Below, piece after piece: positions 50,038 to 59,099 of a stretch of DNA of 64,000 bases. Made by a program: the position numbers and the translations under genes. The stretch covers positions 51,760 to 115,759 of the forward strand of contig JAEZTB010000066.1 of the NCBI GenBank assembly GCA_023443745.1, written 5' to 3'. The DNA comes from Bacillota bacterium. Its GTDB lineage: Bacteria; Bacillota; Clostridia; DSM-8532. The first letter of the stretch is position 1. Every line of letters starts with the position of its first letter. Below the pieces are notes generated by a model. The model saw nothing but the letters and a program-made list of their open reading frames with translations. It did not search any database and was not told the origin of the DNA.

Positions 50038-50799
50038 TTGATTGACTCGCATGCTCATTATGATGACGAAAAATTTGACCTTGATAGGGACGAAATATTG
50101 ACCCAATGCGTGAACCATGGTGTAACCCATATTATTAATGCAGGTTGCGATCTTAAAAGCTCCGAAGCATGTATTGACCTGTCCCGTAAATACCCGTTTA
50201 TGTACGCAGCTGTTGGCGTTCATCCCCATGAGGCGTCAAGCTGCGGGGAAAATACGCTCGAAGCCTTGACGGCCATGACCGGGGAGAAAAAAGTTGTGGC
50301 CATTGGAGAAATAGGATTGGATTACCACTATGATTTTTCTCCTCGGGAAGTACAAAGAGAATGGTTCGCAAAACAAATTGCTTTGGCGCGTAAGTTAAAG
50401 CTTCCTATTATCATTCATGATCGAGAAGCCCATAAGGATATTCTGGATATCGTGAGGGCTGAAAAAGGTTATGAGGTCGGGGGCGTTTTTCATTGCTTTT
50501 CAGGTTCCAGGGAGATGGCCAGGGAAGTGCTTGAGATGGGATTTAAAATCGGAATTGGAGGGGCACTGACCTTTAAGAATGCCCATAAGCCAATTGAGGT
50601 AGTGAGGTATACACCGCTTGACATGCTGCTGGTAGAGACGGATTGTCCCTATATGACTCCCGAGCCCTATAGGGGCCAAAGGAATTGGTCAGGCCTCATT
50701 AAGCATGTTCTGAATAAAATTGCAGAGATTAAGGCTATTGACTATATTGATGCCGAAGATGCTACATCAAACAATGCCATTCGTTTGTTCAAGCTTTGA
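50038..50799 (+). CDS. tatD: TatD family metal-dependent hydrolase / DNase
   Basis: A 253-residue TIM-barrel hydrolase starting IDSHAHYDDEKFD (metal HxH), with AAVGVHPHEA, AIGEIGLDYHYDFS (Glu), PIIIHDREAH, GVFHCFSG and VETDCPYMTPEP. TatD proteins are 3'-5' exonucleases involved in DNA repair or RNA quality control. The start is a TTG with GGAG eight bases upstream; no ATG fits the conserved N-terminus. It follows metG and is probably cotranscribed with it. Confidence 0.93.
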   Translation: MIDSHAHYDDEKFDLDRDEILTQCVNHGVTHIINAGCDLKSSEACIDLSRKYPFMYAAVGVHPHEASSCGENTLEALTAMTGEKKVVAIGEIGLDYHYDFSPREVQREWFAKQIALARKLKLPIIIHDREAHKDILDIVRAEKGYEVGGVFHCFSGSREMAREVLEMGFKIGIGGALTFKNAHKPIEVVRYTPLDMLLVETDCPYMTPEPYRGQRNWSGLIKHVLNKIAEIKAIDYIDAEDATSNNAIRLFKL

Positions 50800-50834
50800 T
50801 CCCTATTACCAAGGAGCAGTCGAGGGGGTAGACA

Positions 50835-51572
50835 ATGAAGAAATTTGTAGTAGTCATGATTTCATTTCTGGTACTATTTGTCTTTCTTATGTTAAACTAC
50901 CTGCTATGGGATAAAGAGAATTTACTCAAACAAAGGGACACCGATAAGATTGAGCAGGATTGGCTTCGTGGGCAGAATCGTACGCTTCAGACTACGGTGG
51001 AAGAGCTGGAGCAGGATATTAAGGCTCTTGATAAGCAAAATGATGAGCAGCGGGATAAGATTGTGGACCTTGAACAACAGGTGCGCTTGGCGCTTCAAAG
51101 GGAAAATGACTATCTTAAAGAGCTTCAGGTTAAGGATGCTGCTTTACGTGACTTCAAATCCTTTATGGGAGATGAATTAAACATCGTTGCCGTTCAGTGG
51201 TTCACCGATATTTCAAAGAACAGGATTGAGGAGTCCTTCACTCTTCTTGATGGGGGGGCCACACTCTGGGGTAAAATCTATAGCAAAGAAGAATACATAA
51301 AGTTTATTTCAGCCATCCAAGCTATTACCATACAGGAAGAACAGAAAGAAACGGATATTAAGCCGCTGACCATTTTAGAGGATCAGGGGGAGCCCTATGT
51401 CATAATGACCCAGATTCAGGTAACGGTTTCTATAAAAGAGGAAAATAACGAAAGCTTTAAAGATTTAGTAAATGGTCAAAATACTCTTGAAGTCGTTTTT
51501 AAATACAGCCCCGATACTACACATTGGAAAATACGGTCGGTGTCGACCTTGAAGTCCAGGGATCCCGCATAA
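50835..51572 (+). CDS. Membrane-anchored coiled-coil protein of unknown function
   Basis: A 245-residue protein with one N-terminal transmembrane helix (about 4-25, VVMISFLVLFVFLMLNYLLW), a long charged coiled coil (about 28-105, TVEELEQDIKALDKQND onward), and an extracellular domain with the pattern SFTLLDGGATLWG and VVFKYSPDTTHWKI, possibly an NTF2-like fold. I recognise no family. It follows tatD after 35 bp on the same strand and may be the last gene of the metG-tatD unit. A divisome- or sporulation-related role would fit the topology but is only a guess. Confidence 0.7.
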   Translation: MKKFVVVMISFLVLFVFLMLNYLLWDKENLLKQRDTDKIEQDWLRGQNRTLQTTVEELEQDIKALDKQNDEQRDKIVDLEQQVRLALQRENDYLKELQVKDAALRDFKSFMGDELNIVAVQWFTDISKNRIEESFTLLDGGATLWGKIYSKEEYIKFISAIQAITIQEEQKETDIKPLTILEDQGEPYVIMTQIQVTVSIKEENNESFKDLVNGQNTLEVVFKYSPDTTHWKIRSVSTLKSRDPA

Positions 51573-51576
51573 AGAA

Positions 51577-51591
51577 GTGCGTGAAACGCAC
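51577..51591. repeat. Short hairpin identical to inverted copy at 7825-7839
   Basis: GTGCGTGAAACGCAC, a six-base-pair stem with a GAA loop, directly after the stop of the coiled-coil gene. The same 15-mer in opposite orientation lies before the helicase gene. Confidence 0.5.
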
Positions 51592-51640
51592 CTGCAGTCG
51601 GGAAGCATTCCGCGGAAAAGAAAAGCTAACAAGATGTGAA

Positions 51641-51677
51641 ATGGCTATAACATTGATAAAATCTATGTTATAGCCAT
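51641..51677 (+). terminator. Terminator-like hairpin
   Basis: ATGGCTATAACAT (51641-51653) pairs perfectly with ATGTTATAGCCAT (51665-51677). It lies about 70 bases after the coiled-coil gene. No T run follows. Confidence 0.55.
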
Positions 51678-51770
51678 TATTATGTATCATAACAAGGTTC
51701 CAGAGGCGTAAGCCGAAGGGTTCTTATTATGTATCATAACAAGGTTCCAGAGGCGTAAGCCGAAGGGTTC
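51677..51770. repeat. 47-bp direct tandem repeat, two copies
   Basis: The unit TTATTATGTATCATAACAAG continuing to CGAAGGGTTC occurs at 51677-51723 and again at 51724-51770 without any difference, then starts a third time for seven bases. It is non-coding and lies at the border to the GC-rich block, between convergent genes. Confidence 0.9.
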
Positions 51771-51786
51771 TTATTATTCTTAATGA

Positions 51787-53382
51787 TCACAGGCTTTTTT
51801 TGTACTCTAGGGGTGTAATGCCCACCGTGCGCTTGAAGATGCGATTAAAATACTTGGGATCGCTGTATCCCGAGTCATAACAGACCTCGAAAACTTTCTT
51901 GTTGGTCTCGGCCAGCATCTTTTTGGCCAGCCTGATGCGCTGGCTGTTCAGATACTCGTTGAAAGTAACTCCGGCCTCTTTGTGGAAAAGCTTGCAGAAA
52001 TAGATGCTGGACAGGCCGATTTCCGAGCTGACCATCTCCAGGCTGAGCTTTTCATTGGACAGGTTGGCGTTGATGAAGTCCTTGGCGTCGGCGATGAGCC
52101 GGTTTTTGCTGTCCGAGCGCTTCTGGAACAGCAGCCGAAGCAGCGTCTCCGTGGTGGACAGCAAATGCTCTCGCAGCGTTTCGGCAGTGCGGCAGGAGAT
52201 CAGGCGGGACAGCGCCTCGGGGTAATCGGGAATGCTCTCCACAGACAGTCCCAGGGAGAGGCTCAGGGAGAAGATGGCGGACACATACTCCAGTGAAAAC
52301 TCCCGCAGACGGGCCAGATCCACGCCGCGGACGGTTTGCTCGACGAAATGCCGATCAATGGCGGAACGAAGACTGTCAAGGCGGTTGGCCTTGAAATGGT
52401 TACCCAGCTCAAGAAGCTGCGGATCCCGGTAGATGGGAGCGGGGGAGGCTAGCCGCGCGATGTTCTTGTAGCTGACGACATCACCAAACTCCAGTGTACT
52501 GCGGAGGTTGAGGGCCGACATAGCCTGAGCCGCGGAGATGGATAACTCCAGCAGACTGGCGGCGGGCTGGCCAATGCCTGCGGAAAGGTTTAAGTGAAAT
52601 AGAAAACTCATTCGCTCCGAGATGCGGTTGATCGTCTGCTCCAACAGCTCGTCCCCGTTCGGAAAGTCCCAGCCGACAATGCAGTTGAGCCGATAAGCTT
52701 CATCTAAGAAGGAGAAGCGGGAGAAGCCCGCGGAAGCCAGATGCTTGTCCGCCTCATTCTTGGTGGCCATCAGGGCCATCTCCGTCCGGTCTGAACCGCC
52801 GCTTTGCAGCTCTGGCGCCATAAGCGCCACCGCATAGCTGGAACCGGAGATGTCGATGTGCAGCATTCGCAGCTTCTCCTCCACGATCTGTAGGGATAGC
52901 TCCGGATGGGGTTGGAGTAAGTAAGCCGCGTACCGCTCCCGGAGCATGGGCAGGTTCTCGCTGACCAGCTGCTGCAGCAGCCGGGAAGATGTCTGGCGCT
53001 TCCTAAGCTCATCAAAGCCCGCCACAGCCTTGGCAAGACTGCCGTTGATGTCGGCGTGGAACAGGGGCTTTGACAGGAGTTCCACGGCCCCCAGCGCGAC
53101 AGAATCCCGGACATACTCAAAGTCGTTGTAGCCGGTGATGACAATGAAGCGGATTTCCGGGTCGGTTTTAAGAAACTCCCGGGCTAACTCCAGTCCGGAT
53201 ATGGTGGGTATATTGATGTCAGTCACGACTATTTTGGGGGTGTGGAGCTGATACAGCTCCCGGGCAGTATCACTGTCGCCGGCCTCACAGACCAACCGCA
53301 GACCGAGCCCCTCCCAGTCGATAATGTCCTTGAGGTGCTCGCGGATGGCGGTGTCGTCGTCAATTATCATTACGTCATACAT
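51787..53382 (-). CDS. YesN-type AraC-family response regulator
   Basis: A 531-residue response regulator with an N-terminal receiver domain (IIDDD at 6-10, phosphoacceptor D55 in VVTDINIP, and the K in SKPL), a long middle region, and a C-terminal AraC-type double helix-turn-helix (about 430-530, SLEMVSSEIGLSSIYFCKLF and VCYDSGYSDPKYFNRIFKR). This is the YesN architecture of Firmicutes, which controls sugar or peptide uptake genes. AAGGAG precedes the ATG, and the kinase gene ends ten bases upstream. Regulation of the ABC operon on the other side of the kinase is likely. GC-rich codon use matches the whole 51.8-63.9 kb block. Confidence 0.9.
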   Translation of the reverse strand: MYDVMIIDDDTAIREHLKDIIDWEGLGLRLVCEAGDSDTARELYQLHTPKIVVTDINIPTISGLELAREFLKTDPEIRFIVITGYNDFEYVRDSVALGAVELLSKPLFHADINGSLAKAVAGFDELRKRQTSSRLLQQLVSENLPMLRERYAAYLLQPHPELSLQIVEEKLRMLHIDISGSSYAVALMAPELQSGGSDRTEMALMATKNEADKHLASAGFSRFSFLDEAYRLNCIVGWDFPNGDELLEQTINRISERMSFLFHLNLSAGIGQPAASLLELSISAAQAMSALNLRSTLEFGDVVSYKNIARLASPAPIYRDPQLLELGNHFKANRLDSLRSAIDRHFVEQTVRGVDLARLREFSLEYVSAIFSLSLSLGLSVESIPDYPEALSRLISCRTAETLREHLLSTTETLLRLLFQKRSDSKNRLIADAKDFINANLSNEKLSLEMVSSEIGLSSIYFCKLFHKEAGVTFNEYLNSQRIRLAKKMLAETNKKVFEVCYDSGYSDPKYFNRIFKRTVGITPLEYKKSL

Positions 53383-53392
53383 TGTTTTCTCC

Positions 53393-55213
53393 TTATTTGG
53401 GTTGGTGCGGCATTCGGATGATAACGGCGGTAAAATGTCCTACCTCACTGTCCACGGATAGGCCGTATGCGGGACCGAAAGTGTTCTTAATGCGCCGGTT
53501 GACGTTATAGAGTCCGAAGTGCCGGTGGTTGGGGGGCGGAGGATAGGTGTTCAGAAACTCATTGAGCTGCAGCAGTTCCTCCGGCATGATGCCAATACCG
53601 TTGTCGGAGACTCGGATGTGCAGCTCCCCGCCCAGGATGACTGCCGCGATAGTGATTTCCCCGTCGTCCCGGTAGCCGGAAAATCCGTGGATGATGGCGT
53701 TTTCCACTATGGGCTGGAGGGAGAGCTTCACTATAGGGTGGGTGAGAAGAGGGGCGGAGATGTCGCAGTTAAGCTCGAAACTCTTATCCCGGGCTAACTG
53801 TTGGATGCGCAGATAGTGCCGAATGGTGCCAAGCTCCGTCTCCAGTGAGACAAGCGAGCTGCCTCCGGAGAGGGTGCCCTTGAAAAAGGCGCTAAGGGAC
53901 TCAATGAGCTGCTCGGTATGCTCGGTGTTATTGCTCCGGACGGCCCAGAGTACGCTGTCCAGCGTGTTGTACAGCAGGTGGGGATTAATCTGTGACTGCA
54001 TGAGTCGCAGCTCCAAATCCCGCTTGATGGCGGCATCCTGCTCCTGAATCTCAAAAAGGCTGTTGATGTGGACGAGCATATCGTTGATGTGCTCGCCCAG
54101 ATAGGCGATCTCATCGGTATTACGGGAGGTGAAGCGGGCGTCCAGATCTCCGTCATAAACCCGTTGCACCACGGTTTTGAGGGACAGGATGGAGGAGGAC
54201 AGCTCACGTGAAAACATAAAGGCGAAAAGCGTGCCTAGCAGCATGCCGATGAGTGCGAGGAGGGCGCTTCCGAAGGTGAAGCTTTGGATTTCCTGCTGCT
54301 GCAGGCTGCGGTAATAATCAAAGGGAAGAACAAAAAATACATTATTGCCGGCTAGGCGCTGAAAGGAGACCAAACGCTGCTGCGCACCGTCCCGATAACG
54401 AAGGCTGGTCACGGCGGAAGGAGCGTTCAGAATTTCCTGCCGGAGCCTTTCGTCGGGCATGTATTGGCCCAGCATCGTTTTTTCCATGGAGGAAATGATT
54501 TTTCCGCTGCGGTGCATGAGTACAGCCTTGTCCGAAAAGCCGGAATAGAGCTTGTAGAGTTCCTCTTCGTCCATGGCGAATACCATGAGTCCTCGCTGCT
54601 CGGCGGTGGTACCGTCGTAGAGCGGGCGGACACCCAGCAGAGCGTTGCGGAGCGTACCAAAATCGTCCATAACGGAGATGGATTCGCACCAGGTAATGGA
54701 GTTGTAGGCGCTGTCTGACAGGTAGTTTCTTTCGGTGAAGAAGCGCAGCGCCCCCTCATAGTCCGAATAGGGGAGCCCCTCGTGACTTCGGGAGGTATAG
54801 CTGTAGCCGTTTTTAAAGTACAGGCCCACCAGCCGGAAGGTCACGGAATTCTGATATGTAGTGGGTTGTAGTACCCGCAGGGCTTCTTTCACGGAGGTGT
54901 CCATCCTCACACGCTCGGCGGGCTCGACGAACCTGAGTCCCACCAGTTCCTGCACAACGGGGTTGCGCAGCAGCCGCGTCAGTTGGTCCTCCGCGGCGCC
55001 AAAATGCTGGGCAAGCAGTCCCTGAATGGCGCTGACGTTACGGTCGGATAACCGGCGGCTAATATCGTAAATGGTGGCGGAAGAGAGCCGGTAGGAGGAC
55101 AGGCCCATATAGGTGGCCATGAGACAGGTGACGACCAGCAGGGCTGCGGTAAGCTTGCCCCGGTAGGACAGCTTTGCATAAAAATTTGGTAAGAATTTGA
55201 ATATTCGCTTCAA
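53393..55213 (-). CDS. YesM-type sensor histidine kinase
   Basis: A 606-residue kinase with transmembrane helices near residues 20-40 and 300-325, an extracellular Cache-like sensing domain between them, a HAMP linker (RELSSSILSLKTVVQR), and the His_kinase domain with QINPHLLYNTLD (phosphoacceptor H412), then an ATPase with LQPIVENAIIHGF and DNGIGIM. The pattern is that of LytS/YesM kinases. The start is a TTG at 55213 after AAGGGGGG. It is transcribed with the response regulator and divergently from the peptide-type ABC operon, whose substrate or binding protein may be its signal. Confidence 0.9.
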   Translation of the reverse strand: MKRIFKFLPNFYAKLSYRGKLTAALLVVTCLMATYMGLSSYRLSSATIYDISRRLSDRNVSAIQGLLAQHFGAAEDQLTRLLRNPVVQELVGLRFVEPAERVRMDTSVKEALRVLQPTTYQNSVTFRLVGLYFKNGYSYTSRSHEGLPYSDYEGALRFFTERNYLSDSAYNSITWCESISVMDDFGTLRNALLGVRPLYDGTTAEQRGLMVFAMDEEELYKLYSGFSDKAVLMHRSGKIISSMEKTMLGQYMPDERLRQEILNAPSAVTSLRYRDGAQQRLVSFQRLAGNNVFFVLPFDYYRSLQQQEIQSFTFGSALLALIGMLLGTLFAFMFSRELSSSILSLKTVVQRVYDGDLDARFTSRNTDEIAYLGEHINDMLVHINSLFEIQEQDAAIKRDLELRLMQSQINPHLLYNTLDSVLWAVRSNNTEHTEQLIESLSAFFKGTLSGGSSLVSLETELGTIRHYLRIQQLARDKSFELNCDISAPLLTHPIVKLSLQPIVENAIIHGFSGYRDDGEITIAAVILGGELHIRVSDNGIGIMPEELLQLNEFLNTYPPPPNHRHFGLYNVNRRIKNTFGPAYGLSVDSEVGHFTAVIIRMPHQPK

Positions 55214-55361
55214 CCCAAGCCCCCCTTTTGCTCATCATGATGATATACTCGCTGTCCTTCCCATGTCAACCCTCTTTTCCCGAAGAAAGTGGACGGATGG
55301 GAGATAAAATTGTACAATCTAAACATTTATTCTCCTTTATTGGCGGGTTGATTTGAACAAC

Positions 55362-55391
55362 TTGACATAGCCACCTTCCAGTCGCTATCTT
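55362..55391 (+). promoter_or_regulatory. Promoter of the Opp/Dpp-type operon
   Basis: TTGACA (55362-55367) and TATCTT (55386-55391) are 18 bases apart, with a start about 48 bases before the binding-protein ATG. The weak -10 fits an activator-dependent promoter for the adjacent AraC-type regulator. Confidence 0.5.
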
Positions 55392-55446
55392 GTAAACAGA
55401 CCATTTGTCACAACAAGACAAACTATCAAAACTAGGAGGGAAAACA

Positions 55447-57150
55447 ATGAAGAAACTCATCGCATCACTGCTGCTTGTGTGTTTACTTACTGCAGTATTC
55501 ACAGGCTGCCAGTCGACACCCCCTGCAAACTCTACCCCTACTCCGACAGATTCCTCGACCCCCGTGGCCACACCGGCTGAGGATCTGAGCGAGACGGGTA
55601 CGCTCAATCTGGTTTGGTTCCAGGGAAGAGGTACTGACTCGCTCTTTGAGAATCCCTGGACAGATACCCAATCACTTTACCCATCAATGGTCTTTGACAC
55701 ACTCGTGAAGGTTCAGGAGGACGGAAAGACCTATACACCCAAGCTCGCCAAGGAATGGAAGATCTCCGATGACGGGCTCACATACACCTTCTATCTGGAT
55801 ACGAATGCTAAATGGCACGACGGAACCCCCTTCACCGAAGAGGATGTTGTTTTCTCCATCAACGGGAGACTGAAATCCCCCAAGAGTACTAAGGGCTTAT
55901 ACACCAACGTCGTTGGCGCGACCGAGGTACGTGAAGGTAAGGCCGAGACCATCTCCGGTATAACATCAGAGCCCGGAATCGTCACCATCAAGCTGACTGT
56001 CCCGAACAGCTTCTTCATGCAGCTGCTGGGAACGATGCATATCCTGCCCAGCCACCTTCTTAAGGACGCGAATCCCCTGGAGATTGACAACTATGAGGCC
56101 TTTTGGAAAAAACCCATAGGCACCGGCCCCTACCGCATCGATGAAGTCTCCTTCCCCAACTACTTCACTGTGGTGCGCAATGACGACTACTTCGGCCCAC
56201 GTCCCGGTATCCGTAAAGCCTTGTTTACAAGCTACGCCACCGGTGGCAATGAGGCCATGATCGCGGCGGCGGTGGCCGGCAAAGTGGACTATGTCTACGG
56301 AAATGCCGTCAACGACATCAATATGGCCAAGAATCTTGAAAGCCAAAATACCAACTTGAAGATGCTCATGATTCCTTCCGGCGGTGGCCGTACCTTCTGG
56401 TACAACAACGTCGGCAGCAGTGACGGTAAGTATGTGGAGACCTTAAAGAAGCCCGAGGTGCGTCAGGCGCTGGGACTGTTGATAGACAAGGAGACCATCG
56501 CCAGCTTTTATGCGGGGCAGGCCTCTATCATGTCCGCTTCCTTTATAAACCCCCTGACACCGGCCTACAACACTGATATCCCCTTGTTCAAGAGGGATGT
56601 GGAGAAAGCTAAGCAAATGCTGACCGACGCAGGCTTTGATTTCAACAGCACCCTTCGGCTGCTCTACTACTACGACGACCAGACCACAGCGGACATCATG
56701 GCGCTTATGAAGCAAACATTCGCCGAGGCAGGCGTCAAAGTGGAGCCTTTCCTGGCCCAGGGAGATCTTCCTTCCATCATTTACGAGCAGAAAAACTGGG
56801 ATATGATGTACTGTGCTGCCGGTGCCACCGACACCGCTAATGCTTACTTGTTCCTCTCCCCCGCAGGCGCCGTCGCCGATAAGGTGCTCGGAGATGTTGA
56901 GTACCGCGCGAAGTACACGGATATGCTCAATGCCTACCATGCAGCAAGCGATGATGCGGGCAAGCAGAAAGTGCTTAAAGAGATCCAGATTGAGGGTGTG
57001 AAGGATGCATACGCCAGCCATGTGTATGCCCTCAGTAAAATTGTCGTGTACAACAAAAACAAGCTTCAGCTGGATGAGAATGTCTTTAAGGCGGACTTCC
57101 AGGATGGCCGTGATTTCCGCTTTGAGAGCTGGAAGCTGATCAGTAAATAG
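55447..57150 (+). CDS. Family 5 solute-binding lipoprotein of Opp/Dpp-type importer
   Basis: The 567-residue lipoprotein starts at ATG 55447 behind AGGAGG; an in-frame TTG at 55405 has no ribosome site. The signal peptide ends in lipobox FTGC. A Thr/Pro/Ser linker precedes the SBP_bac_5 fold (YPSMVFDTLVKV, AKWHDGTPFTEEDVVFSI, IGTGPYRI are diagnostic). Members bind oligopeptides, nickel, or oligosaccharides, so peptide import is only the default. A GC-rich hairpin after the stop probably reduces transcription of the permease genes relative to this one. Confidence 0.9.
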   Translation: MKKLIASLLLVCLLTAVFTGCQSTPPANSTPTPTDSSTPVATPAEDLSETGTLNLVWFQGRGTDSLFENPWTDTQSLYPSMVFDTLVKVQEDGKTYTPKLAKEWKISDDGLTYTFYLDTNAKWHDGTPFTEEDVVFSINGRLKSPKSTKGLYTNVVGATEVREGKAETISGITSEPGIVTIKLTVPNSFFMQLLGTMHILPSHLLKDANPLEIDNYEAFWKKPIGTGPYRIDEVSFPNYFTVVRNDDYFGPRPGIRKALFTSYATGGNEAMIAAAVAGKVDYVYGNAVNDINMAKNLESQNTNLKMLMIPSGGGRTFWYNNVGSSDGKYVETLKKPEVRQALGLLIDKETIASFYAGQASIMSASFINPLTPAYNTDIPLFKRDVEKAKQMLTDAGFDFNSTLRLLYYYDDQTTADIMALMKQTFAEAGVKVEPFLAQGDLPSIIYEQKNWDMMYCAAGATDTANAYLFLSPAGAVADKVLGDVEYRAKYTDMLNAYHAASDDAGKQKVLKEIQIEGVKDAYASHVYALSKIVVYNKNKLQLDENVFKADFQDGRDFRFESWKLISK

Positions 57151-57166
57151 CCTCCTTCCCAGGTAT

Positions 57167-57199
57167 GGGCCGCATGAGTAGCTAACGTCCGTGCGGCCC
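57167..57199 (+). terminator. Attenuating hairpin between binding protein and permease
   Basis: GGGCCGCA (57167-57174) pairs with TGCGGCCC (57192-57199), followed by TTT. A partial terminator in this position commonly gives excess binding protein over permease. Confidence 0.55.
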
Positions 57200-57250
57200 T
57201 TTCCAACGGGGGACAAAGCACGCGGCATGGATCGCACACAGGAGGATATA

Positions 57251-58213
57251 ATGCTGAAATATTTCATAAAACGAATTCTATCTTTGATTCCAAAGCTCAT
57301 TCTTATTTCCATCATCATATTCTTGGGATTACAGCTGATTCCAGGAGACGCGCTCAGCCGCACTATTCCACCCGAAATGTACGCGGATATGGATCCTCAG
57401 ATGCTTGAGGACCTTCGGGACTCTTTAGGACTTAACGATAATCTGGTCATCCAGTATTTTCGCTGGATAGGAAACATTTTGAAGGGGGATTTTGGGTACA
57501 GCCTCGTCAACGGTAGCAGTATTGCCCAAATGCTGGTCAACCGACTTCCTGCCACCATGATCCTGGCTGCGGCTTCCCTGCTTCTGGCCACCGTTTTTGG
57601 GCTGGTGCTGGGCTTTATTTCAGCCGTGCGCCAGAACTCGCTGATTGACTATACCAACGCAGTCTTTGGAATGATCGGCATCTCTGTACCACCCTTCTTT
57701 ATCGGACTTGGTTCCATTCTCATTTTCGCCATCGGGCTTCGTTGGTTTCCCACGGGTGGTATGCTGGAATACGGTCGTGAGGGTCTTTTGGATAGACTGC
57801 ACTTTCTGGTACTGCCCTCGGTATGCTTGGGCATTTCTTTTATAGCCACCCTAATGCGCTTTACCAGAAGCACCATGCTTGATGTGCTTAACAAAGAGTA
57901 CATCAAGACAGCGCGGAGTAAAGGCCTTAGCGAGGTGGAGGTAAACTTCAAGCACGGCTTTCGCAACGCGGTGATTCCGGTCATGGTCATTCTGGTATTC
58001 CGTATCCCCATGCTGGTTTCAGGTACGGTAGTCATCGAGAACGTGTTTAATTATCCCGGGATGGGCAGCCTCTTGATGAGTGCCATCTCCGGTGCGGACA
58101 TGCCGGTGGTGATGATCTCCACCCTGATTATTTCCGCCGTTATTCTACTGGCAAGCTTTCTGGTGGATATCGTGACGGCAATGCTGGATCCGCGCATTCG
58201 TTTTACAGATTGA
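57251..58213 (+). CDS. ABC transporter permease, DppB-like
   Basis: A 320-residue integral membrane protein. Start ATG 57251 follows AGGAGG; the longer frame from 57191 is rejected. It has six hydrophobic segments and the BPD_transp_1 EAA loop (RSKGLSEVEVNFKHGFRNAV near residue 220), where the ATPases dock. IPGDALSRTIPPE and FRWIGNILKGDFGYSL after the first helix are typical of DppB/OppB. It forms the translocation pore with the next gene product. Confidence 0.9.
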   Translation: MLKYFIKRILSLIPKLILISIIIFLGLQLIPGDALSRTIPPEMYADMDPQMLEDLRDSLGLNDNLVIQYFRWIGNILKGDFGYSLVNGSSIAQMLVNRLPATMILAAASLLLATVFGLVLGFISAVRQNSLIDYTNAVFGMIGISVPPFFIGLGSILIFAIGLRWFPTGGMLEYGREGLLDRLHFLVLPSVCLGISFIATLMRFTRSTMLDVLNKEYIKTARSKGLSEVEVNFKHGFRNAVIPVMVILVFRIPMLVSGTVVIENVFNYPGMGSLLMSAISGADMPVVMISTLIISAVILLASFLVDIVTAMLDPRIRFTD

Positions 58214-58226
58214 CAGGAGGCCAACC

Positions 58227-59090
58227 ATGAAAATACGCAAACAAAGAGGTTCCAACCTGATGCGACGGAACCTTGAAAAATTTATATCGAACCGCATGGC
58301 CGTTTTGGGCCTTGGGATCTTGCTGGTGCTCGTGCTGGCAGCGCTATTTGCACCCATACTCACCAAATATGATCCTATTTTACTCCGACCAGCTGAAAAA
58401 CTGTTATCTCCTTCCAAAGAGCACTGGTTGGGCACCGACCGAGTAGGACGAGACCTCATGGCGCGGCTCCTCTACGGTGGGCGGGTGTCCATTCTCGTGG
58501 GCCTTGTTAGCGCCCTGTTGGCCAGCGTAATCGGGGTAGTGCTGGGTTGTATATCCGGTTACTATGGGGGTAAGGTGGATGCCACCATTCTCTACATATC
58601 CGAAATTTTTATGGCCTTTCCTCAAACCATGCTCATTCTCATTTTAGTTGGTTTTGTGGGGGCCGGGGTTGAAAATCTCATCTTCATTTTTGCCATCACC
58701 GGCTGGTCCAACGTGCTGCGCATTGTACGCAGCCGCATCCTCTCCCTCAAGGAGGAGCCGTTTGTGGAGAGCTGCCGGGCAAACGGGGTGGGCGGTGCGT
58801 CCATCATGTTCCGGCATTTGCTGCCCAACACCCTGGGGCCTGTAATTGTCAACACCACTCTAGCCACGGCGGGCTATGTGCTCTCGGAGTCTGGCCTGAG
58901 CTTCCTCGGGCTTGGGGTACCAAGCGAGATTCCCACTTGGGGAAATATCATCAACGCCGCCAAGAGCCTCAATATGATCCAAAACTATCCGATGATGTGG
59001 ATAGCGCCCGGTATCGCAATCTCCCTTTTTGTGCTGGGCATCAATTTTTTTGGTGACGGATTGCGTGACGCTTTAGATCCGGCGCAGTAA
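58227..59090 (+). CDS. ABC transporter permease, DppC-like
   Basis: A 287-residue permease with the N-terminal OppC region (LEKFISNRMAVLGLGILLVL, then HWLGTDRVGRDLMARLLYG) and six membrane segments. The EAA loop reads SCRANGVGGASIMFRHLLPN. It pairs with the preceding DppB-like protein. AGGAGG precedes the ATG, and the ATPase gene follows after nine bases. Confidence 0.92.
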   Translation: MKIRKQRGSNLMRRNLEKFISNRMAVLGLGILLVLVLAALFAPILTKYDPILLRPAEKLLSPSKEHWLGTDRVGRDLMARLLYGGRVSILVGLVSALLASVIGVVLGCISGYYGGKVDATILYISEIFMAFPQTMLILILVGFVGAGVENLIFIFAITGWSNVLRIVRSRILSLKEEPFVESCRANGVGGASIMFRHLLPNTLGPVIVNTTLATAGYVLSESGLSFLGLGVPSEIPTWGNIINAAKSLNMIQNYPMMWIAPGIAISLFVLGINFFGDGLRDALDPAQ

Positions 59091-59099
59091 GGGGAAATC

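Noticed and set aside
52004..54718. Plus-strand frames opposite the two-component genes
   Set aside because: Antisense shadows of GC-rich genes with clear domain content on the minus strand.
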